The translations under genes and the position numbers were made by a program. 63,765 nt of DNA from SZUA-430 sp034440355 (GTDB lineage Bacteria > Pseudomonadota > Alphaproteobacteria > Micropepsales > Micropepsaceae): assembly GCA_034440355.1 (NCBI GenBank), contig JAWXBY010000098.1:1-63765 (forward strand), in the 5' to 3' direction. This document shows positions 8,988-17,427 of this stretch, piece by piece (position 1 is the stretch's first letter; the number at the start of each line of letters is the position of its first letter). The notes below the pieces were generated by a model. The model had not been told where the DNA came from. It did no database searches and saw only the letters and a program-made list of their open reading frames with translations.

Positions 8988-9746
8988 TTACGGCCGAACC
9001 GCGACGCCGCTTTGCGCCAAACGCGCCTTGGCTTGACCTATTGTCGCCTCACCGAAGTGAAAAATCGAAGCCGCCAGCACCGCGCTCGCATGCCCCTCTC
9101 GCACACCGGCGACCAGGTGATCGAGCGTCCCCACGCCACCGCTCGCGATCACGGGAACGCTGACCGCGTCCGCCACCGCGCGCGTCAGCTCAAGGTCATA
9201 GCCTTCCTTTGTTCCGTCGCGGTCCATCGACGTGAGCAAAATCTCGCCCGCGCCGAATTCCACGACCTCGCGCGCATAAGCGACGGCGTCGAGCCCCGTG
9301 GCCGTCCGCCCGCCATGCGTGAACACTTCGAACACGCCCGACGGCGTCCGCCGTGCGTCAATCGCAACGACGACAAGCTGCGACCCGAACTTCTCCGCCG
9401 CCTCGCGCACGATCGCCCGCCGCTCGACAGCCGCGGTATTGATCGAAACCTTATCGGCACCGGCTAGCAGCAACGTCCGAATATCTTCAACCGCCCGCAC
9501 ACCGCCGCCAACCGTCAGCGGCATGAAACACGCCTCAGCCGTCCGCCGAACGACATCGAGCAGAATGCCGCGCTTCTCATGGCTCGCCGTGATGTCGAGA
9601 AAGCAAAGCTCGTCCGCCCCCGCCGCGTCGTAAGCCCGCGCCGCCTCGACCGGATCGCCCGCATCGCGCAAGTCGACGAACTTCACGCCCTTCACGACGC
9701 GCCCGTCTTTGACGTCAAGGCAAGGAATGATGCGCGTCTTCAGCAT
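8988..9746 (-). CDS. hisF: Imidazole glycerol phosphate synthase subunit HisF
   Basis: 252 residues, cyclase half of the HisF-HisH synthase that makes imidazole glycerol phosphate and AICAR from PRFAR. The catalytic Asp in RIIPCLDVKDGRVVKG and the second in LLTSMDRDGTKEGYD are present. So are the phosphate-binding glycines LTVGGGV and IASGGVG. The ATG at 9744-9746 shares one base with the hisA stop (TGATG), so translation is coupled. Last gene of the his cluster in this window. Confidence 0.97.
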   Translation of the reverse strand: MLKTRIIPCLDVKDGRVVKGVKFVDLRDAGDPVEAARAYDAAGADELCFLDITASHEKRGILLDVVRRTAEACFMPLTVGGGVRAVEDIRTLLLAGADKVSINTAAVERRAIVREAAEKFGSQLVVVAIDARRTPSGVFEVFTHGGRTATGLDAVAYAREVVEFGAGEILLTSMDRDGTKEGYDLELTRAVADAVSVPVIASGGVGTLDHLVAGVREGHASAVLAASIFHFGEATIGQAKARLAQSGVAVRP

Positions 9747-10474
9747 CAAGACCCCTTCACGAGATCGAGCGCCGACCGCGCATCAAGCCGCCCGTCATAA
9801 AGCGCCCGACCGCAAATCACGCCGGCGATGTTCGGATGCGCGCGCTGCTTCAACGCAGCGAGATCGTCCAGCGATCCAATGCCGCCGCTCGCAATGACCG
9901 GAATCGAAACCGCATCCGCCAACTGCGCCGTCTCTTCAATGTTGACGCCGCTACCCGTGCCGTCACGCGCAATGTCCGTGTAAATAATCGCCGCAACGCC
10001 GGCGTCTTCAAACTGACGAGCCAGGTCGCGCGCTGCAACGTCCGTGTCCGCCGCCCAGCCTTCGATCGCAACCCGCCCCTGTCGCGCATCGACCCCGACG
10101 ACGACACGCCCCGGATACGCGCGCGCCGCCTCGTGCACCAACGCCGGATCGCGCACCGCAACCGTCCCAAGGATTACGCGCGTGACGCCGGCCTCAAGCC
10201 AACGATCAATCGCATCCCGATCACGAATGCCCCCGCCAAGCTGAACGGGCAGGGCAGTAGCCTTCAAAATTCCAGACACGGCAGCCGCATTCTTCGCCGC
10301 ACCCTGCACCGCGCCGTCGAGATCGACGATGTGCAGCCACGAAAACCCCAGCGCCTGAAACGAATGCGCCTGCGCCGTCGGATCATCGTTGAACACGGTT
10401 GCCGCGTTCATATCGCCGCGCAACAACCGCACACACTTGCCGCCCTTGAGATCGATCGCCGGAAACAAAATCAC
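9746..10474 (-). CDS. hisA: ProFAR isomerase HisA
   Basis: 242-residue TIM-barrel isomerase acting between HisI and HisF/HisH. GTG at 10474 was chosen because it begins directly with VILFPAIDLKGGKCVRL (catalytic Asp) and overlaps the hisH stop as GTGA. Second catalytic Asp in IYTDIARDGTGSGVN, and phosphate-binding QLGGGIRD and IASGGIGS loops. Upstream in-frame Met codons would extend into hisH and are not needed. Confidence 0.96.
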   Translation of the reverse strand: MILFPAIDLKGGKCVRLLRGDMNAATVFNDDPTAQAHSFQALGFSWLHIVDLDGAVQGAAKNAAAVSGILKATALPVQLGGGIRDRDAIDRWLEAGVTRVILGTVAVRDPALVHEAARAYPGRVVVGVDARQGRVAIEGWAADTDVAARDLARQFEDAGVAAIIYTDIARDGTGSGVNIEETAQLADAVSIPVIASGGIGSLDDLAALKQRAHPNIAGVICGRALYDGRLDARSALDLVKGS

Positions 10475-11124
10475 GGCCGCCACCGCACGAAATTCTGCAG
10501 CAGCTGCAAGCCGACAGCCTGGCTCTTCTCCGGATGAAACTGCGTCCCGATCATATTCTCGCGCCCAACCACAGCGGCAAACGCACCGCCATAGTCGGTC
10601 TCGACCAACACATCCGAACGCGAAGCCGCGCGCAAACAATAGCTATGCACGAAATAGGCATGCGGCTCGGCCACATCGCCCAGATGCGCCAATACCGGAT
10701 GCGGCGACACCACGCGCAGCGTGTTCCAGCCCATATGCGGAATCTTCAGGCTCGCATCGTTCGGCGTCATCTTCACGACATCGCCCGCAATCCAGCCAAG
10801 CCCCTCATGCACCCCATGCTCAAGCCCGCGCGTCGCCATCAACTGCATCCCGACGCAGATGCCGAGAAACGGCACACCGCGCGACCGAACGGCATCGCTC
10901 AGCGCATCGACCATCCCGTCGACCGCGCGCAAGCCCCGCATGCAATCCGCAAAAGCCCCGACGCCCGGCAGCACGATCCGCTCAGCCCGCCGCACCGCAT
11001 CCGCATCGCTCGTCACGACGACGCGCGCATCAAGCCCGCCGTCGCTGACCGCACGCGCCATCGCCTTCTCGGCGGAACGCAAATTCCCCGAGCCATAGTC
11101 GATGATGGCGACAACACCCGTCAT
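10471..11124 (-). CDS. hisH: Imidazole glycerol phosphate synthase glutaminase HisH
   Basis: 217 residues from ATG 11124. Class I amidotransferase with nucleophile Cys in FLGICVGMQLM and catalytic His-Glu in TQFHPEKSQ. The N-terminus VVAIIDYGSGNLRSAEKA is canonical. It supplies ammonia to HisF. The start codon overlaps the stop of the unknown membrane gene (ATGA), and its stop overlaps hisA, so the block hisH-hisA-hisF is tightly coupled. Confidence 0.97.
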   Translation of the reverse strand: MTGVVAIIDYGSGNLRSAEKAMARAVSDGGLDARVVVTSDADAVRRAERIVLPGVGAFADCMRGLRAVDGMVDALSDAVRSRGVPFLGICVGMQLMATRGLEHGVHEGLGWIAGDVVKMTPNDASLKIPHMGWNTLRVVSPHPVLAHLGDVAEPHAYFVHSYCLRAASRSDVLVETDYGGAFAAVVGRENMIGTQFHPEKSQAVGLQLLQNFVRWRP

Positions 11125-11924
11125 CCAGCCCTTCGCCCGAACGGCAATGCCAAGACGGCCAGCACGATGATGGACACGAACGCGCGATAGAAGAACACGA
11201 ACGACGACAACAACACGTGCTCCGGATTGTGCCGCAAGTTCGTCACCCCGCAATCGAACACCTCGAAGAAATCAAGGAACGCGGCCTTCAAACTCATATC
11301 CGCCCAGAAGAAAAAATACGCGGGATACGCATCCTCAAGTGGCCACCCCGGCACCGGCGCCTCGGTCACCATCCCCTCGGGCACGGTTTGAAAAACCGTG
11401 TGCATGCAGCTCGACATGCTGGTGTCGACCGTAAACGCCGCGGGACGCTCACCTGCGCTGTAAGGATCGCTCGGCACGTCGATCACATATGTGACGCGCC
11501 CCACCGCATAGGTCGCAAGCGCACCCGCAACCGGCAACGACAAGATCGCCAGCATTGCATAAACCAGGGTGCCCAACCGCGGTGCCCCGGCGACATAGGC
11601 TTGGACCAACGGCAAAGCGACCGGCACGAAAACAATCGCAACCGCAAGATAGACGAGCGCGATCTCCGCAAACGAAAGCTGCCAATCGGCAGTGTATTGC
11701 CGCGCGATCAGAAACAGCGGCACGGCGACAACCGCTGCAATCGCCAGCGGCAGCACGCGACCCATCACCCACCAATTGATTTGCGCGGGCCTCCCCGCGA
11801 GAACCCGTCCCATGGCAAACAACGCATGCACCGCCGGGATCGCAATCGTCAGCAACACCAGTATGCCGGCCGCAAGTGCGGGCACCTGATAAATCAGCAG
11901 CAAAACGAGATCGTGCATCGGCAT
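11121..11924 (-). CDS. Unknown multi-pass membrane protein inside the his operon
   Basis: 267 residues from ATG 11924 (GTG 11948 and ATG 11918 are alternatives). Hydrophobic segments occur at about residues 5-27, 41-63, 77-101 and 110-137 and again near the C-terminus (VSIIVLAVLALPFG). A polar, presumably extracytoplasmic loop of about 90 residues contains three cysteines (SSCMHTVF and FDCGVTN included) and many aromatics. No family recognised. It fills the space between hisB and hisH, and its stop overlaps the hisH start (ATGA), so it is co-translated with histidine genes. A gene at this slot is common in alphaproteobacterial his operons, but the usual occupant known to me (DUF2628) does not look like this. 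Confidence 0.8.
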   Translation of the reverse strand: MPMHDLVLLLIYQVPALAAGILVLLTIAIPAVHALFAMGRVLAGRPAQINWWVMGRVLPLAIAAVVAVPLFLIARQYTADWQLSFAEIALVYLAVAIVFVPVALPLVQAYVAGAPRLGTLVYAMLAILSLPVAGALATYAVGRVTYVIDVPSDPYSAGERPAAFTVDTSMSSCMHTVFQTVPEGMVTEAPVPGWPLEDAYPAYFFFWADMSLKAAFLDFFEVFDCGVTNLRHNPEHVLLSSFVFFYRAFVSIIVLAVLALPFGRRAG

Positions 11925-12008
11925 GATACGGGGCACCACAAAAACCACCGCATCTTGAGGCGAAGCTGAGCACCCGCGTCAACGGCGCAAATGTGCGGCC
12001 TTTAGGAC

Positions 12009-12593
12009 CTAGAGGCTGCCCTTGGTCGACGGCACGCCGGTTTGGCGCGGATCCGCCTCGAACGCCTCGCGCAAAGCCCGCGCGCACGCCTTGTAGCAAC
12101 TCTCGGCGATGTGATGATTGTTCTCGCCGTACAGGTTCTCGATATGCAGCGTCAGCCCGGCGTTTTGCGCCAGCGCCTGGAACCACTCCTTGAACAGCTC
12201 GGTATCCATCTCGCCCAGCTTCGCGCGGCTGAACGACACCTTCCAAATCAGATACGGCCGCATCGACACATCGACCGCGCAGCGCGTCAGCGTCTCGTCC
12301 ATCGGAATAAGCGAGTTGCCGAACCGGCGAATACCCTTGCGTTCGCCCAACGCCTTGGCGATCGCAAGCCCGATGACGATCCCCGTGTCTTCGGTCGTAT
12401 GATGAAAGTCGATATGCGTATCGCCCTTCGCCCGCACCTTCAGGTCGATCGACGAATGCTTCGAAAAACTCTCGAGCATATGGTCCAGGAACCCGATCCC
12501 GGTCGCGACGTCGGAAGCCCCCGTACCGTCAAGGTCGAGGCTCACGGAAATATCGGTCTCGCGCGTCTTGCGATCGACGCTCGCCTTGCGCAT
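12009..12593 (-). CDS. hisB: Imidazoleglycerol-phosphate dehydratase HisB
   Basis: 194 residues, monofunctional dehydratase (no N-terminal phosphatase domain). Start ATG 12593 gives MRKASVDRKTRETDISVSL. Both metal-binding motifs are present: HHTTEDTGI and ENNHHIAESCYK, plus GFLDHMLE. First gene of the his operon here. Divergent from hslV, with about 90 bp for both promoters. No histidine-rich leader peptide is visible. Confidence 0.97.
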   Translation of the reverse strand: MRKASVDRKTRETDISVSLDLDGTGASDVATGIGFLDHMLESFSKHSSIDLKVRAKGDTHIDFHHTTEDTGIVIGLAIAKALGERKGIRRFGNSLIPMDETLTRCAVDVSMRPYLIWKVSFSRAKLGEMDTELFKEWFQALAQNAGLTLHIENLYGENNHHIAESCYKACARALREAFEADPRQTGVPSTKGSL

Positions 12594-12682
12594 TGGATTT
12601 AAGCCTTTCAAGCCCTTTGCGAACGGGCCCCTCGGCGTCATATAGCAGCTACCCTAATTTTGAGCGAAAGGCCTGATTGTCC

Positions 12683-13234
12683 ATGGTTGACGCCTCCGAG
12701 CAGCCGCCCGTCTGGCGCCGCACGACCATCCTGTCCGTTAGGAAAGGTGGCCAAGTCGTGGTCGCCGGCGACGGCCAGGTCAGCCTGGGCCAGACGGTGA
12801 TGAAGTCGAACGCCCGCAAAGTGCGCCGCCTCGCAGGCGGCAAGGTCATCGCAGGCTTCGCCGGCGCGACCGCCGACGCCTTCACCCTCTTCGAACGCCT
12901 GGAAGCCAAGCTCGAACAACACCCCGGAAACCTGACCCGCGCCGCCGTCGAACTTGCCAAGGACTGGCGCACCGACCGCTACCTCCGCCGCCTCGAAGCC
13001 ATGCTGGCAGTATCGGACGCGACGACCAGCCTGATCTTGAGCGGCTCCGGCGACGTCGTCGAACCCGAAGACGGCCTCATCGGCATCGGCTCCGGCGGCA
13101 ACTTCGCCCTCGCCGCCGCCCGCGCACTATTGCCGCTGGATCTCAGCGCGGAAGAAATCGCCCGCCGCGCGATGAAGATCGCAGCCGACATCTGCGTCTA
13201 CACCAACCACGAAATCACCGTCGAAAGTCTCTAA
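12683..13234 (+). CDS. hslV: ATP-dependent protease peptidase subunit HslV
   Basis: 183 residues from ATG 12683 (TTG 12677 is also in frame). N-terminal-nucleophile threonine protease: TTILSVRKGGQVVVAGDGQVSLG contains the Thr exposed after removal of a short propeptide of about 14 residues. The GSGGNFALAAARAL segment is also canonical. Partner hslU starts 6 bp after the stop. Degrades misfolded and regulatory proteins. A heat-shock promoter would be expected in the 12594-12682 gap, but I cannot point to a convincing one. Confidence 0.96.
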   Translation: MVDASEQPPVWRRTTILSVRKGGQVVVAGDGQVSLGQTVMKSNARKVRRLAGGKVIAGFAGATADAFTLFERLEAKLEQHPGNLTRAAVELAKDWRTDRYLRRLEAMLAVSDATTSLILSGSGDVVEPEDGLIGIGSGGNFALAAARALLPLDLSAEEIARRAMKIAADICVYTNHEITVESL

Positions 13235-13240
13235 GCCCGT

Positions 13241-14554
13241 ATGAGCGCCCTAACGCCCCGCGAAATCGTCACCGAACTCGACCGCTACATCGTCGGCCAG
13301 GCTGCAGCCAAGCGCGCCGTCTCCATCGCCCTGCGCAACCGTTGGCGCCGCCAACAACTGCCGGCCGACCTGCGCGAAGAAGTCCTGCCCAAAAACATCC
13401 TGATGATCGGCCCGACCGGCGTCGGCAAAACCGAAATCTCCCGCCGCCTCGCGCGCTTGGCGCAGGCGCCGTTCCTGAAAGTCGAAGCGACCAAATTCAC
13501 CGAAGTCGGCTACGTCGGCCGCGACGTCGAACAAATCATCCGCGACCTCGTCGAAATCGGCATCGCCACCCTGCGCGAACGCCGCCGCGTCGACGTCCAA
13601 CATCGCGCCCAGCGCTCGGCCGAAGACCGCGTCCTCGAAGCCCTCGTCGGCAGCAGCGCATCTGAATCCACGCGCGAGACGTTCCGCCGCAAATTGCGCG
13701 ACAACGAACTCAACGACAAAGAGATCGACATCAACGTCGCCGACACCGCCGGCGGCATGCCCGCCTTCGAAATCCCCGGCATGCCCGGCGCGCAGATCGG
13801 CATGCTGAACCTGAACGACATGCTGGGCAAAGCCTTCGGCGGTCGCCAGAAGTTGCGCAAGATGAAGGTCGTCGACGCCTACGCCCCGCTGATCGCCGAA
13901 GAATCCGACAAGCTGATCGACAACGAAGCCCTTGTCCGCGACGCCATCCGCACGGTCGAAAACGACGGCATCGTCTTCCTCGACGAAATCGACAAGATAT
14001 GCGCGCGCGAAAACGCAGGCCGCGGCGGCGCCGACGTCAGCCGCGAAGGCGTACAGCGCGATCTGCTCCCACTGATCGAAGGCACGACGGTCTCGACGAA
14101 GCACGGCCCGGTGAAGACAGATCACATCCTCTTCATCGCCTCGGGCGCGTTCCATATCGCCAAACCCTCGGACCTTCTGCCCGAACTGCAAGGCAGGCTG
14201 CCGATCCGCGTCGAACTGCAAGCGCTGACCCGCGACGACTTCCGCCGCATCCTCACCGAAACCGAAGCGAGCCTCATCAAGCAGTACAAAGCGCTGATGC
14301 TGACCGAGGGCGTCGAACTCGATTTCACCGACGACGGCCTCGACGCCATCGCCGACGCGGCGGCTGAGGTTAATGCGACGGTGGAAAACATCGGCGCGCG
14401 CAGGTTGCAGACCGTGATGGAGCGAGTGCTGGAAGAGGTAAGCTTCCATGCCTCCGACTCTAAGGGTGCGCGCATCGTCGTCGACAAAACATTCGTCACG
14501 CGAGAAATCGGTGCTTTGACCAAGAATGCCGACCTTTCGCGCTTCATACTTTAA
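13241..14554 (+). CDS. hslU: HslU AAA+ unfoldase of the HslUV protease
   Basis: 437 residues. N-terminal LTPREIVTELDRYIVGQAAAKRAV, Walker A GPTGVGKTEISRRLA, Walker B GIVFLDEIDKICA, the inserted I domain (about 110-235, including FEIPGMPGAQIGMLNL), sensor region and the C-terminal tail ADLSRFIL that activates HslV. Length and order are normal. Co-transcribed with hslV. Confidence 0.98.
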   Translation: MSALTPREIVTELDRYIVGQAAAKRAVSIALRNRWRRQQLPADLREEVLPKNILMIGPTGVGKTEISRRLARLAQAPFLKVEATKFTEVGYVGRDVEQIIRDLVEIGIATLRERRRVDVQHRAQRSAEDRVLEALVGSSASESTRETFRRKLRDNELNDKEIDINVADTAGGMPAFEIPGMPGAQIGMLNLNDMLGKAFGGRQKLRKMKVVDAYAPLIAEESDKLIDNEALVRDAIRTVENDGIVFLDEIDKICARENAGRGGADVSREGVQRDLLPLIEGTTVSTKHGPVKTDHILFIASGAFHIAKPSDLLPELQGRLPIRVELQALTRDDFRRILTETEASLIKQYKALMLTEGVELDFTDDGLDAIADAAAEVNATVENIGARRLQTVMERVLEEVSFHASDSKGARIVVDKTFVTREIGALTKNADLSRFIL

Positions 14555-14687
14555 CGCGAGACTTTTCGTGCGCACACTCAGTAGACGAGTTCAGACCCAC
14601 AGATAAAAAACCTCAGTAACGCGTTGAGGAATCACGCATCTCGCGATACGTTAACGGCCTGGGAAATTTTTGTAACCGAGGTCGTGC

Positions 14688-16829
14688 GTGTCCAAAAAGC
14701 TCTTCGTCAGCTTCGCGGAAAGCGACGGTGGTCATTCGTATTTGGCCGCCCGCGCGATGCTCAAGCCGAGCAACATCGCCCATCTCGTCTTCAGAACATC
14801 GGTCGCCGACTCGCTCGATGCGGTCGCGTCGGGCCAAGCGAACTTCACGATCGTCCCGGCCTACAACACGATCACGCAGTGGGAAGGCGCGACGCTGAAG
14901 GCGCTCGCCACCGGCCAATTCGAAATCTTCGCGCAAGTCTGCATGCCGACAAGCTACGTCCTCGTCGCGCACAGCGACTACCTGTTCGAATTCGTCAACG
15001 CCTACATCCACCTGCGCGAACCGCGCTTAGAGCCCACACACGAAGACGCCGCGCGCATCTACACGCGCTTCCTCACGCGCATCTTCGTCGGCGCGCAAGC
15101 CGAAGAACAGTATCGCGGCCGCCTCGTGCGTCCCGACATCTCGCACGCCTCGGTCGAACTCTCGCGCAATCCGCTACGCGTCCTCGAGGAGATGTCGCGC
15201 ACCGAATTGTTCAAGGCCATGGCCGCGCAATCGCCCGTGCGTCCGCTCCATCAACAACAGCCGCTGCCGCAAAACCTCTCCGGTGGCACAATCAACATCG
15301 GCGCGACGCCCGTCCTCTCGCAGCAGCCGATGGTCGGCGCCGCCGTTCCAGGCTCGACCGGTTCAGTCTCGCTGATGGAAACACTGCAAGCGCCGGCCGC
15401 CCTGGTCGCAGCAGGCCTTCTCGAAGCCCCCGGCGATCCGACCGGCTGGGAGCAAGACGGCTCGCTCGGCGAAATCATCGGCACGCTGCGCAAGCTTCTC
15501 GTGCTGCTGAACGCCAACGCCTTCGGCGCCCCCGATCTGCCGGACAACAAAACGCAGTACCTGCTCATCGGCCGCAAAGGCGCGACCTTGCCGGCCGACT
15601 CCCTGTCCGCCGACCTCCCGAAGGACGCACCGACACGCATCATGACGCTCGTGCGGCCGACGGCGAAGGCCTCCAGCGCCGACCGCTGGATGAGGCCGCG
15701 CAACCTGTTGACCAAGCGCGCCCGCGATCACGGCTTCGTCTTCGATCGCCCGCCGCTGACGATCTCGCCGGGCAACATTCCCGTCTATCTGTTCGAAGGC
15801 GGCAAGCCGACGGGCGGCGTCTCGCCCAATCCCGTGGGCATGGCCGAAAACTTCCTCAGCTGGCTCGGACGCACCTTCGCGCCCGGCGACGACAAGACCG
15901 AGAAAGCCAAAGCCGCCAAGACGCTTCGCACCGCGCTCGAGAAGAAGCAGGAACGCAAGACCAAGGACGGCTCGGCGGAAAAATTCGACATCGCCTTCCT
16001 CGGCCAATACCAAACCTGGTGCGCCGAAACGCATTCGACGAGCGCCACCTGCTGGTGCTGTGAAGACGCGCACGTCGATAAGCAGCTGGAAGAAACCGGC
16101 GTCGGCATCGGCCCGCTGATCCAATTCCTGATCGCAGGCCTCATCGCCGTCACCGCGCTCGCACTCCTCATCACGCCGATCTATTGCTCCGTCACCGGCG
16201 CCTGTACCTGGTTCGGCGAGCGCGAGCCGACATTCGAACCCCGCGTCGAAGCACCACCGCCGACAACGACGTCGACGGTATCCGCGCCGACGCAAGTGAC
16301 CACAACGCCCATCGCACCGCCGCCGCCTGTCACAACAAGCGCGCCGGAAGCAACGAAGTCTACGTATCCGGGCATCAACGGCGCGAAGCCGCTAACCGCA
16401 GCCACGCCGGAAACGAAAGCGCCCGTCGCGTCCGCACCGGTACTCGCACCGAAAACGGACGTTCCGAAACCGCCGCCAGTGTTCCACGTCGCCTTCTTCG
16501 AAGCGAAGGCGAACCTGACACCCGAAGCGATGAACGCCATCGCCTCCGCCGCCACGCAATTCGTGCAGTTGAACCGCAGCACCAACGTTCGCCTGGTCTC
16601 GTTGGGGCCACGCGAAAGCGACGACGCCCTGTGGCAACGCAGGCTCTATGCGGTGAAGGACGAACTGGTGCGCCTCGGCGTGCCCGCAGGCCGCATCCGC
16701 TACGAAGGCACAGGCCCCTATCTGATCATGATCCGCTCGACGCAACCCACGCGTCCTGCCGGATCGTCGCGCCGCCGCTCCAGCCAGTATTTGGACTCGG
16801 TGCCCGACCCGATGAGCGGCGAACTCTAA
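14688..16829 (+). CDS. PheA-like (dehydratase/ACT-type) membrane protein with C-terminal OmpA-like domain
   Basis: 713 residues, GTG start, no signal peptide. Residues 1-110 follow the prephenate dehydratase fold: HSYLAARAML, then SLDAVASGQANFTIVPAYNT. After a proline- and glutamine-rich insertion (about 170-260), DNKTQYLLIGRKG (286-298) resembles the catalytic N-x-TRF block but reads TQY, so activity is unlikely. Residues 316-372 (RIMTLVRP ... NLLTKRARDHG ... IPVYLFEGG) resemble the ACT domain that follows in PheA. Then come a cysteine cluster (CAETHSTSATCWCC, 445-458), one membrane helix (about 475-498), a Pro/Thr linker (520-605) and a degenerate OmpA-like domain (about 608-700: LWQRRLYAVKDELVRLGVPAGRIRYEG). 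Domain calls are by pattern only. Confidence 0.7.
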   Translation: MSKKLFVSFAESDGGHSYLAARAMLKPSNIAHLVFRTSVADSLDAVASGQANFTIVPAYNTITQWEGATLKALATGQFEIFAQVCMPTSYVLVAHSDYLFEFVNAYIHLREPRLEPTHEDAARIYTRFLTRIFVGAQAEEQYRGRLVRPDISHASVELSRNPLRVLEEMSRTELFKAMAAQSPVRPLHQQQPLPQNLSGGTINIGATPVLSQQPMVGAAVPGSTGSVSLMETLQAPAALVAAGLLEAPGDPTGWEQDGSLGEIIGTLRKLLVLLNANAFGAPDLPDNKTQYLLIGRKGATLPADSLSADLPKDAPTRIMTLVRPTAKASSADRWMRPRNLLTKRARDHGFVFDRPPLTISPGNIPVYLFEGGKPTGGVSPNPVGMAENFLSWLGRTFAPGDDKTEKAKAAKTLRTALEKKQERKTKDGSAEKFDIAFLGQYQTWCAETHSTSATCWCCEDAHVDKQLEETGVGIGPLIQFLIAGLIAVTALALLITPIYCSVTGACTWFGEREPTFEPRVEAPPPTTTSTVSAPTQVTTTPIAPPPPVTTSAPEATKSTYPGINGAKPLTAATPETKAPVASAPVLAPKTDVPKPPPVFHVAFFEAKANLTPEAMNAIASAATQFVQLNRSTNVRLVSLGPRESDDALWQRRLYAVKDELVRLGVPAGRIRYEGTGPYLIMIRSTQPTRPAGSSRRRSSQYLDSVPDPMSGEL

Positions 16830-17422
16830 GCGCCGCGCTTGCGCCGCAGATAGACATAGATCGCACCAGCTCCGCCGTGGCGCTGGTGCGCACCCTGCAC
16901 GCCGACGACCAGCGAGCGCAGCGCATCTTCCTCAAGCCAGCGAGGCACCATCACACGCAACACGCCGGCATTCGACCGCTCGGGCATGATGAAGGTCGCA
17001 GGCTCCTCACGTGCGGTCCGCGGCGCTCCTTTACCGGTCACCACCAGAATGCAGCGATACGCGTGTTCATGCGCACGCCGCACAAACGACACCAGCCGTC
17101 CGTGCGCTTGCGCCTGCGTCATGCCATGCAGATCGAGCGTCGCATCCGGCTCGACCTTGCCACGCTTCAAACGCTCCGCCGTCGAACCATCCATACCGAA
17201 CGGCGGCGCGGAAACCTTCTTTGGTTTGGCAGCCGGCGCAACAACTGACGCAGCCGGCCTGGCAGGAGCGGGCAGGGCAGGGGGCTCCCGCAACACGCGG
17301 CCAACGCGCTTCTTCTCAAGCTTAGCCTTGGCGGCCTTCGCGCCGCGTAGACGCCGGACGTCGCGCATAACCTCGTCCCACAGCGCACGCTCTTCGTCGT
17401 GAAGGTCCCGTTTGCGTACCAC
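16826..17422 (-). CDS. Smr/MutS2-type endonuclease domain protein
   Basis: 198 residues from GTG 17422. A charged N-terminal part and an Ala/Pro-rich linker (about 45-75) precede a C-terminal Smr domain: LDLHGMTQAQAHGRL, VVTGKG, and GGAGAIYVYLRRKR at the end. Stand-alone Smr proteins cut DNA or RNA (ribosome rescue in some bacteria). Five bases separate it from the upstream mltA stop, so the two are one transcript. Its last codons overlap the end of the 713-residue gene tail to tail by 4 bp. Confidence 0.92.
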   Translation of the reverse strand: MVRKRDLHDEERALWDEVMRDVRRLRGAKAAKAKLEKKRVGRVLREPPALPAPARPAASVVAPAAKPKKVSAPPFGMDGSTAERLKRGKVEPDATLDLHGMTQAQAHGRLVSFVRRAHEHAYRCILVVTGKGAPRTAREEPATFIMPERSNAGVLRVMVPRWLEEDALRSLVVGVQGAHQRHGGAGAIYVYLRRKRGA

Positions 17423-17427
17423 GTGGA

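Noticed and set aside
13250..14575. 441-codon minus-strand frame opposite hslU
   Set aside because: Perfect shadow of hslU with a Phe/Asp/Val-rich translation.
14605..14629. Hairpin CCTCA/TGAGG beside an A-run after hslU
   Set aside because: It reads as a terminator only on the minus strand, where no gene approaches it. The stem is five base pairs.
14624..16063. 479-codon plus-strand frame overlapping the PheA-like gene
   Set aside because: Same strand, different frame; arginine-rich shadow of the real gene, which has membrane and domain patterns.
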